Below are positions 56,278-64,000 of a stretch of 64,000 bases of DNA, one piece after another. The translations under genes were made by a program, and so were the position numbers. How positions within the stretch are numbered: position 1 is the stretch's first letter; the number at the start of each line of letters is the position of its first letter. The stretch is from Achatina immaculata (taxonomy: Eukaryota > Mollusca > Gastropoda > Stylommatophora > Achatinidae): positions 41,041,584-41,105,583 of the forward strand of contig CM019719.1 of the NCBI GenBank assembly GCA_009760885.1, read 5' to 3'. Under the pieces are notes generated by a model. The model searched no databases, was not told the DNA's origin, and saw only the letters and a program-made list of their open reading frames with translations.

Positions 56278-56357
56278 CGAGTTGAGGAAATCGTCGTACA
56301 GTGAATGCCACCCCACCTTAACATCACAAGGAGCACAGAGGCCCGTGGAGACTTCCC
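56278..56357 (+). pseudogene. RNase H LINE remnant, 5' side of an R1 insertion
   Basis: The + strand reads VVQ, a stop, MPPHLNIT, matching the LQWIPSHCNIT block at 52650. Continues after the insertion at 56916. Confidence 0.55.
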
Positions 56358-56915
56358 TTGTCTGGTCTTGTACTACCTCCCTGTAAACTGCGAGATGGTG
56401 TTCTTTGCAGCCGATGCTGTGAAGATGTTGAGGCACAACGTCATATTGGCTTGGGAGCGGGTTATGGCAGCTACTTTTTCAGTCCCAGAGTGCAGATAAA
56501 AAGCCAGGGAGGGGTGTGCGATACTTCTTTAGCAGACTCCACCACCACGGGGACTATGGCGATCTCTGACCCCGTTAGTCAGGCTAGGCGGGGATACCAG
56601 CGGAGAGGTGGGACAGGGTCTTGGTCAGCTATGGTTCGCTAACCCTGACCCCAGCATATCAGCTATGGTTCGCTAACCCTGACCCCAGCATATCAGCAAT
56701 GGGTTGCTAACCCTATCAGCTATGGTTCGCTAACCCTGACCCCAGCATATCAGCTATGGTTCGCTAACCCTGACCCCAGCATATCAGCTATGGGTCGTTA
56801 ACCCTGACCCCAGCATATCAGCTATGGGTCGCTAACCCTGACCCCAGCATATCAGCAATGGGTCGCTGACTGCTTAATCGGACATTGTTTTCGCCCCCCG
56901 ACCAGTGGAAAACGT
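56358..56915 (-). mobile_element. dispersed repeat R1 copy 5, with TSD and internal expansion
   Basis: Imperfect 13-bp direct repeats flank it: GTGGAGACTTCCC at 56345-56357 and GTAGAGACCTCCC at 56916-56928. The TCTTG tail at 56358-56372 fixes minus orientation. A 34-base internal unit (TATCAGCTATGGTTCGCT with AACCCTGACC) is repeated six or seven times at 56635-56870, making this copy about 200 bp longer than the others. Confidence 0.82.
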
Positions 56916-56928
56916 GTAGAGACCTCCC

Positions 56929-57015
56929 ACAAAAAGACTCCAGCTTATAATTTTTATGAAGACAAAACATTTACCAAAACCAAATATGAAACCTTATACT
57001 GACTGCCTGATGGTA
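56929..57015 (+). pseudogene. RNase H LINE remnant, 3' side of the R1 insertion
   Basis: Reads KTPAYNF, YEDKTFTKTKYET in shifting frames, parallel to HEAKTLTKAKYKT at about 52755-52797. This supports continuity with 56278-56357. Confidence 0.5.
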
Positions 57016-57159
57016 GATTTTAAAAGCTCCCCTGATAGCTCTGTCACGTTCTGTACTCTTTAGAGCAAAAACATTTAGCTCTCGATCCCCTTTACAACTT
57101 TCATATATATATTTATACCCAAACTATTCGTGTGTTATCAAGAATAGGAGATGTGCATG

Positions 57160-58370
57160 ATGTCGGAACATTTGTCAAAGACTGATGTGTAAGTCTGAGT
57201 TTGAGTATACAGCGTACGTCTAATATCTTAATTTGTCGGGAAACTTCTCAACCTGACGTGTAAATCTGAGTTTGAGATTACATCATCATCATCATCATCA
57301 TCACCATCATCATGATGTGCCGTGCTGACTGGCGTTGGCTATTATGCTTCTCCAGAGTACACGATCCTTCATGCAGGCCATCAGTTCAGTTGGTGATCTC
57401 CTCTCACACCATCCCGTCAGACTGTCCAGTATCATTTCTCTTAGTCTTTCTCTTGATCTTCTTCCTTCTATTTTTCCTGCTGTTATAATATTTTCAATGC
57501 CCCATCTTCTCATTGCATGTCCTATGAAAGTACATTGTCTTTCTCTTATCTTTTTGACAAGGTTTTTTTGTCTCTCCAGCTCTTCTCATACATTCTTCAT
57601 TAGTTATTTTTGCTGTCCAGGGAATTCGCAAAATTCTTCTAATAAACCACATTTCTGCTGCTTCCAATGATTTGTGTGCAGACCTGCCTATTGTCCATGA
57701 TTCACTTCCATATAACAAGATAGGTTCAATACAGCATTTTAGGACTCGTTTTTTAACATTCATTGATAAGGATGTGTTAGCTAATATATTTCTCATTCAC
57801 TGAAATGCAGTCTTTGCTTGGCCTATTCTGTTCCTAATTTCTGTTCTGCATTCCCCATCTGAAGTTATTACTGCTCCAAGGTATTTGAATTTCTGCACCT
57901 GTTTTAGAGTAGTTCCGTTTAATTTAATACTGCATGCTGGTGGATTTTGTTTCTTAGATATAACCATAGTCTCTGTCTTTTTGATGTTCAAAGTAAGGCC
58001 TTTCTGTTCACTTTCTTTGGAGACTTTATCCAAGAGATTTTGCATGTCTTGAGAATACAGCGTACATCTAATATAACAATTTGTCGGAAAGTTTGTCAAC
58101 CTGATGTGTAAATCTGAGTTTGAGAATACAGCGTACATCTAATATCTTAATTTGTCGGAAAGTTTGTCAACCTGATGTGTAAATCTGAGTTTGAGAATAC
58201 AGCGTACATCTAATATCTTAATTTGTCGAAAAGTTTGTCAACCTGATGTGTAAATCTGAGTTTGAGAATACAGTGGACATCTAATATCTTAATTTGTCGG
58301 AAAGTTTGTCATCCTGATGTGTAAATCTGAGTTTGAGAATACGGTGGACATTTAATATCGTAACTGAAAA
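57160..58370. repeat. 71-bp satellite interrupted by a LINE
   Basis: Units contain AATTTGTCGGAAAGTTTGTC, AACCTGATGTGTAAATCTGA and ACATCTAATATC. About two units lie left of the LINE (57160-57282) and about four and a half right of it (58052-58370). Confidence 0.9.
57283..58051 (-). mobile_element. RTE family B copy 3, inserted in the 71-bp satellite
   Basis: The tail is (CAT)n at 57283-57313. The minus strand encodes [41 protein letters not shown] and GRRSRERLRE in two main frames with few stops. It is truncated at CCAAGAGATTTTGCATGTC. The flanks are AGATTACA at 57275-57282 and AGAATACA at 58052-58059, an 8-bp TSD with one mismatch inside the satellite unit. Confidence 0.87.
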
Positions 58371-58474
58371 TTTGTCAGACTGTATGCTCCTCTATTTGAC
58401 GGAGTGCATTTTTTTGCAGGGTGGGGAAGAACAGCGGGTAATGAGGAGGAACGGGTGGGAGGAGGATGTACTGA

Positions 58475-58700
58475 TTCATTCATTCATTCAGCTTTCCGAG
58501 CCAGTGCGGCTCATTGCTGCAGACAAGACATGTCTCCGTTCCTCTCTGTTCTAATCTTCTCCTCCCAATAATTCACTCCGATGGCTCGTAGATCTTCTTC
58601 CAGGTTCTCACGCCACCGTTGTTTTGGTCTGCCTCTTTGTCTCGGTTAGTCACTTCTGCATAAGCTTTTTCTTTTGGTCTCCAAGTATCAGAGCCATCGC
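58475..58700 (-). mobile_element. RTE-like LINE 3' end with (TGAA)n tail
   Basis: The minus strand reads RQRGRPKQRWRENLEEDLRA, then IGVNYWEEK and RTERNGDMS, ending in TGAA units at 58475-58489. Confidence 0.75.
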
Positions 58701-59490
58701 AATCTGTTGTTTTTTATAATGGCAGTTATAAACGGACACTTGAATAGCCTGCACATTTCTTTGTTATTTCTAATTTCCCATGACAAATATACAGTGAAAA
58801 AAATGTCTAAAGAATTATCACTACTCTTTGGTGATTATGTTTCGACAAATAGAATTTCAAAAGTTCTTTCAGAAGCGGCTGTTTTCTGAAAGTCTTCTCG
58901 AGAAGACTCCACGAGCCAGCGGAGTGGACTATTGCCAGGAGAAGCCTCTTGTACGAATGAGAATAGTTTTTAAAATGATACCGGAACTCATGCTTCTTTA
59001 TTCTTTTCATGCCCGTGGAGGTTCATCAGTATAGTGAAATAGCTTCCCATGCTGAAGGCATTAAGTTCTGACCTGACTCCAGCAAGCTCCAGTCTGCCTA
59101 TAGCTGTATAATCTAGTAATCTGTTACGGAACAGCTGTAGAAAAATGTGTGAGATATCTGCCTTTAGGAAGAGGCGTACACCGGTTTCCAGTACATTAAG
59201 ACAAAACGATATATTCACGAAAGATTTAATTCTTCGAACAAGTAATGGTGCCAGATCTAAACGCTGAGAAAGGAGAAGCAAAAAAAAAAATCACCTGTTG
59301 GATTAGATGTTCTTGTAAAACAGATGTTTATGTTGCTTTCTCCTTCAAACAAGTTCTATTTGCTTCACAGACGATTAATTTTTCTATTTCGAAAGTGTTT
59401 ATTCACGTCCGTGGAGTTTATATGGTTGTAGGGGGGTGGGGGGAGAATCATCTGGTTATAGTGTGAACCGTAACAAGAAGTGTCATATTT
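58701..59490. other. unassigned stretch
   Basis: No gene recognised. Confidence 0.5.
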
Positions 59491-59499
59491 ACGAGACAC

Positions 59500-59765
59500 C
59501 GCAACAAGCGTGGTTTAAGGGCTATAAGCCGAAATCGCTTAAGACGAGCACCATTAAGTTCTCTCTGACACGCGCAGGCTCTGGTCTTGCATCCCTGGCT
59601 CACTCGACTTTGCCTTACCCGCGCATGTCTGCCACGCGCAGTGAGCGCTCATTCATTGAGCCTACGGAGGGGTAGCGCGGCCGCACTTCAGGCGGTCCCT
59701 GGTTGTTACAAGCGGGTGTGAGCGAGAAGACTCTGTGTGCTGGAATGCGACCCGACGTAACTGTT
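59500..59765. other. CpG-rich patch
   Basis: This stretch is clearly richer in C, G and CpG than its surroundings (GCGCGGCCGC at 59677-59686, CACGCGCAG twice, GCGACCCGACG). A TATAAAATA lies just after, at 59790-59798. It could be a promoter or first exon, or an old mobile element body. A 79-residue frame crosses it with no known domain. Confidence 0.35.
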
Positions 59766-60685
59766 CGGCTCTAGAACCCTCAGCGTGTATAAAATAATAA
59801 GCAGACATTAATGATCATTATCCTTCATTATCAGTTGTTTTACTCTCTTCTGGATAGAAACTTCAAAATATGATAATGAGGAAAAAAAATCATATATTCA
59901 TCTCTGAAATCTGAATAGGTATATCATAATTTTACCTGAGTAATAATATTAAATTCATGCTTTGAAATATAAACTGAAATAATTAACAGTAAGAACAACA
60001 GAAATCATTCTTTCTATAGACAAATATTTGTTATTATGGCTTTGAATAGTGGTTACTAGTGTACATTCATTTGTGAGATATAGATTGCCTAGTGGACGCT
60101 GTATGTCTGCGAGAAAGGAACATGACCTGGTGAATGCGCACAGCTTAAGGGGACCACAGCTCTGAGCTGGAACAGAATAACTGTGATCATTGATGCCTTT
60201 CATTGAACAAATTCTTAACTGTCACGTACATATAAAAGCTGAAACTGGTGCCGGAACAGCTAAAGAATCTCTAAAAAAAAAATACTAAATCCCTTTCTCT
60301 TCAGAAGGCTCCACTTGATTTTCAGTGTCGTGCGGGCGCTATATTGTCCCAGATGGCGTCCAATTTTTATCAGTAACGTCTCGCAGTTGTCAGTAATATT
60401 CAAAACTTGTTATTATTGCCGACAATCGCTGAGAATGTCTTATTTAGATTGACCTGGACGAGAAACTACCAGCATATGGGTAAGTAACAAAACCCGTAGT
60501 CAGTTATTGTTGTCAGTGCAATAATCTAAGTATTCATAAATACCTTCGTTGCTCTAAGGAGTACAGAACGTGCCAGAGTTGCAAGAACAGGGTAAAAAAA
60601 TATTACCTTCAATCACTCAGTAAAAGGTGAAGATAAAGGCTGTCCTATTGTGTTACGGAGGCACCAGGATATTGTGTTAGTAGCA
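59766..60685. other. unassigned stretch
   Basis: No gene recognised. Confidence 0.5.
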
Positions 60686-60689
60686 TATT

Positions 60690-60995
60690 CTCCATGACCT
60701 GTTGGCTAATACAGAAAAGGGATTAAGCGAATGGTTCCAGACTGAAACGGGCGTGACACAAGGGTGTCCTATCCCCTGTGATGTTTGGAGTTGCCATTCA
60801 GCTTCATAATGGAAACAAAAATGCTGTGTTGGTAAACACGGGCACTGAATGGATACTAGCGACTCCGCTAGAAAACCTTGATTTTTGCAGATGAGATAGC
60901 AATTATTAATGGAAAAGTGGAAAAGCTGAAGAGAAAAAAGAACCCCAGATGCCCTGCATTCAAATAGCAATATAACTTTACGAACTCCCAACTGT
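60690..60995 (+). pseudogene. non-LTR RT core remnant
   Basis: The + strand reads LSEWFQTETGVTQGC, PLENLDFADEIAIING across frames, an RT block with GVRQGC changed to GVTQGC and FADD to FADE. It belongs to another LINE family whose RT carries LxxLDFADD. Confidence 0.65.
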
Positions 60996-61049
60996 CGAAC
61001 AAAACCATTTAACAGCTATTTCTTTAAAAAGCCAAGTAAACGGCTCATA

Positions 61050-61390
61050 TTAAGTTAAGAGTTAACTAGCGTGATGGATAACTGAAGTTAAGCGTTAGCT
61101 AGCTTGATGGAGAACTAAAGTAAGTTAAGAGTTAACTAGCTTGATGGACAACTAAAGTAAGTTAAGAGTTAACTAGCGTGATGGATAACTGAAGTTAAGC
61201 GTTAGCTAGCTTGATGGAGAACTAAAGTAAGTTAAGAGTTAACTAGCTTGATGGACAACTAAAGTAAGTTAAGAGTTAACTAGCTTGATGGATAACTGAA
61301 GTTAAGCGTTAGCTAGCTTGATGGACAACTAAAGTAAGTTAAGAGTTAACTAGCTTGATGGATAACTGAAGTAAGTTAAGAGTTATGTTT
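61050..61390. repeat. minisatellite with alternating 33- and 37-bp units
   Basis: Units contain GTTAAGAGTTAACTAGCTTG or GTTAAGCGTTAGCTAGCTTG and end in TAACTGAA or AACTAAAGTA. GTTAACTAGC and GTTAGCTAGC variants alternate, suggesting a higher-order period. Confidence 0.9.
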
Positions 61391-61574
61391 TTTCCTAGCA
61401 AAATAGGGACGAGATCAACAAGAAAACGACAAAAATTAGAGGAACGCCGTTGAGCTAGTGGAAAAAAAAAATTATATTTGGGAGGAATAGCAGTAGAAGA
61501 AGTAGACCCTTTTTTTTAAATCTCGGAAGCTAAGAGATCAGGAAGGAGACAGGAGGAAAGAAGTTAGGACCAGA

Positions 61575-61725
61575 ACAGCAAAGACAATATTGGCCTTTCT
61601 CTCTCCAGCTCCAGCCTGGGAGAATCAGTCGCTCATATCTGCAGCTGGATGCCCGGGTCGGACTCGAACCACGGAACTTCAGGCGTGAGAGACGAGTGCA
61701 TCAACCACTGTGCTTACTCATGAAC
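61575..61725 (-). mobile_element. tRNA-derived SINE (family S3)
   Basis: The minus strand has an A-box-like AAGCACAGTGGTTGATGC and a perfect B box GGTTCGAGTCC, followed by an unrelated GC-rich body. Confidence 0.68.
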
Positions 61726-61729
61726 CCGA

Positions 61730-62020
61730 CCAGACGTTGATCTTTACTTAATGCGATACCCAGTTTAAACGCTTCTCTTTTACAAGATATTTCAAATGTT
61801 GACTGTGAAATTTCCCGCATTGAAAATCTCTTTAATTTCCTAACGTAAAAGTATCTTAGATTAAAATTAACAACACGGCTAACAAAGAATATATTATTGC
61901 AGTTACCGCATATGGAAAGAATTATAGTAAATAAAATTTCACATGTGAAATGGAAGCACACAATTCATATTGCTTCGTGTTTTTAGTAAAGGGCTGTATA
62001 ATTTTAAATGTTACTTAACA
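61730..62020. other. unassigned AT-rich stretch
   Basis: Nothing recognised. Confidence 0.45.
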
Positions 62021-62022
62021 AG

Positions 62023-62068
62023 TCACATTCTTCCCGTCACATTCTTCCCGTCACATTCTTCCCGTCAT
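62023..62068. repeat. 14-bp tandem repeat, about three units
   Basis: CACATTCTTCCCGT is repeated head to tail just downstream of a LINE 3' end. Confidence 0.88.
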
Positions 62069-62084
62069 CCGTCACATAAAAAAA

Positions 62085-62500
62085 TCGCAGCTTGTTCTGC
62101 CACGAGCATCTGTGAGTTTCTCAGTCTCATCAAGGCATTTGATGCCTAATTTCTTAGCCTCTCTTGTCAGTTTTCTCTTTAGGGTCTCTCGAAGCTTGGC
62201 CTCTCTCTCTTTTTTTTTTTGGTACTTTTCCAGATGTTTCCCATTTTATGGCTTGCTTTGTGATTCTCTGATTGTATCGTTCCATCACGATGCCCATATG
62301 TGCTTCTTTTCTTAATCATTGCTGAAACTGCCGAATGCTTATTTCTCTTATCTATGCTTTAGTCTTTAATTCGTTCCATCGAATACGGAGTATTTTCAGA
62401 AACATTTGTATTCGAATGTGTCCAGTCTACTCTCTATTTCTTTGGTAGTTTTCCAGCTGTTATAAGCATACGGGAGAACGGGTATTACTTTTGAGTCGAA
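62085..62500 (-). mobile_element. RTE-like LINE 3' coding remnant
   Basis: The minus strand reads VIPVLPYAYNSWKTTKEI, ESRLDTFEYKC, HIWASRWNDT and ETHRCSWQN in shifting frames, degraded versions of LPVLLYG-ESW, the helical linker and GHVMR blocks. Confidence 0.6.
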
Positions 62501-62504
62501 TATC

Positions 62505-62965
62505 ATAAAGCTTTCTTCTTGCGCTGTGGTATTTGAATGGTGCATATACATTCATAATAGATACTTGTAATAAGCTCTTTGTTTAAATAGTTCTCATTGA
62601 CTTCGGCACTTTCATATGGGATGATTATCATTATTCATTATGTGAAAAAAAACATTCATTCGGTAGGCATGATTTTGCTTGGGTGTGTATGAACGTTTAT
62701 TTGGGGGGAGGGGGGGGGGAGAGAATTTTCCTGATTTCATAGTCTTGTTTCATGAATTCGGTTTGTTCAGTGCTTTGAGTGCTGTATTCAAGTGGAGAGA
62801 ACTCTGCCACTTTTTTTTTTAACCGACAGAAAAATAAAATATGCGCTACAAGAAAGATTGCTACATCCAACTCGTTACAAGCGAAATCACCGCAACAACG
62901 CTTATTTGCCACAGTTTAACTTGTTGCATAGTTAAATTCACTATAGTTTTATCTCGGCACATACA
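62505..62965. other. unassigned stretch
   Basis: A G-rich run lies at 62702-62720. No gene. Confidence 0.5.
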
Positions 62966-62972
62966 CACACCT

Positions 62973-63062
62973 GACCCAAATAATATACACTACTATTACG
63001 ACAGTATTTGGGTCAAGGGTATCTAACCCTTGATATAACTCTAAATTATTGTGTTAGAGTTA
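62973..63062. repeat. three adjacent perfect hairpins
   Basis: Inverted repeats: GACCCAAATA 62973-62982 with TATTTGGGTC 63005-63014; TCAAGGGT 63013-63020 with ACCCTTGA 63026-63033; TAACTCTAA 63036-63044 with TTAGAGTTA 63054-63062. Function unknown. Confidence 0.75.
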
Positions 63063-63064
63063 GG

Positions 63065-63950
63065 CCCATGCTTGCTTTCTCTGTCAGAGTTCGTGAATTT
63101 TCAAGTCATTCGTTGCACGTGGAAAGTAAGTTTTGTGTTCTTGGTCTGAGATGAAAGTTTCAGCTCATAGGGAGAGAAAGATTTTGACTGCTGAGTGAGA
63201 AGGTAGTGTAGTCCGGTATGTGTTGAGAAATGTAGTCGTGTTTAGTTTGTGACAGTAGTTAGTCAGCTTGAATTCTTATGGCGTTATCCTAGTAACTTGG
63301 CTAGACAGCAGCCCGGAATTATTTGTGTTGGAGTATGTATGTTTCTGTGAAATGGTTTTCATATATTTCCGTCGTCAGCCATCACCATCATCATCACGTT
63401 CACGCAATAAGTCGGACGTGAGTGCCAAGGTAATGCAGTCTTGATAGATATTTCCAATGTGCCAGTATGTGATCGTCCTGGGTGTCCTATAAAGAGTATA
63501 TCACTGCAAGAAGTGTTTCGTAGCCTTCTGTCTGTACATCAGTAATTTAGTCTGCACACTATACAACAGCAGCATACAAGCAGAAGCATTTATGTATTGG
63601 GCTCCGTTATAAAGCAGAAAAAGCCTTTACTACCGTGTAGTGTTCTCTCCCTTATTTATCGCTATATAATTCTTACTGTTACAAATAATATTTCTCTGCA
63701 ACAAAACTTGCTTAAAAATGAAATCTCCTCGACTTCTGTGGAAAAAAATCTTTTCAGACTTTCAGAAGATGTAATTCAAGATTGATGAGGATTATCACAG
63801 ACACGTCTGCACGTAAGATGATAAAGAATCATCGTCCAGAAGGAACTCGCACTCCTTTCTTGCTCTTCCATTTCCCCTTCAGAATAAGGATTTCGACTTT
63901 TATTTCACTAGGGAAGATTTGCTTTTCGTCTCTGCAGCTGGGGGTTTAGA
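63065..63950. other. unassigned stretch
   Basis: No gene recognised. A short CAT/CAC patch lies near 63380-63398. Confidence 0.5.
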
Positions 63951-63954
63951 GTCA

Positions 63955-64000
63955 GTCAGCCATTTGCATGTCCCTTGCGGAACTTTGACTCCTTCTTAAC
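63955..64000 (-). mobile_element. RTE family A copy 7, cut by the window edge
   Basis: TGAC-type tail (GTCAGTCAG) and the shared 3' end GCATGTCCCTTGCGGAACTT on the + strand view. The rest lies beyond the window. Confidence 0.85.

Noticed and set aside
57797..58138. 113-residue frame with a novel N-terminus fused to RT
   Set aside because: The N-terminus is translated 71-bp satellite next to a truncated LINE.

Overview
This is eukaryotic DNA from an AT-rich, intron-bearing, repeat-dominated animal genome. The mix of RTE-clade LINEs, a CR1-like LINE, RNase H-bearing LINE remnants, a Penelope-like element with a GIY-YIG nuclease, tRNA-derived SINEs and many minisatellites suggests an invertebrate, most likely a lophotrochozoan such as a mollusc. 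That placement rests on remembered family resemblance, not on a search. I recognise no host protein-coding gene, no rRNA gene and no functional tRNA gene. Almost every long open frame is either retrotransposon protein or a translated tandem repeat.

Layout. 1-2.0 kb: 3' part of an RTE element (family A) with an open 650-aa frame running off the left edge. 5.2-8.0 kb: a roughly 30-bp minisatellite split by a second RTE family (B). 9-10 kb: family A copy with a 10-bp target-site duplication (TSD). 10.9-12.2 kb: broken copy of a widespread multicopy metazoan ORF family. 13-16.2 kb: tetranucleotide and hexanucleotide arrays, the latter starting at the end of an RNase H LINE remnant. 17.3-22.1 kb: SINEs, family A copy 3, a dispersed repeat called R1 here, a polypyrimidine tract and Penelope-like ends. 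22.5-25.3 kb: three minisatellites and a CR1-like 3' end. 27-31.8 kb: R1, a SINE, an RNase H LINE with a 5' inversion, family A copy 4 with a 12-bp TSD and a 34-bp minisatellite. 33-40.5 kb: many 5'-truncated LINE 3' ends, most beginning at a microsatellite. 41-46.7 kb: R1 copies, Penelope-like ends and a hAT-like MITE. 46.8-49.9 kb: two direct repeats of about 490 bp enclosing a 33-bp satellite. 50.4-52.4 kb: a Penelope-like element as a large inverted repeat. 52.5-58.7 kb: nested LINE remnants and a 71-bp satellite. 58.7-64 kb: mostly unassigned, with a CpG-rich patch, LINE scraps and family A copy 7 at the right edge.

Two themes link the pieces. First, LINE 3' ends repeatedly abut simple repeats (TGAA, TGAC, TGA, GGAT, ATAG, AG, GAA/GGA), so retrotransposon tails look like the seeds of many microsatellites here. 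Second, insertions are nested: family B lies inside two different satellites, and R1 lies inside an RNase H LINE. These histories can be read from TSDs at several sites. Clade names for short degraded fragments are inferences from conserved motifs and are less certain than the element identities of the long ORFs.
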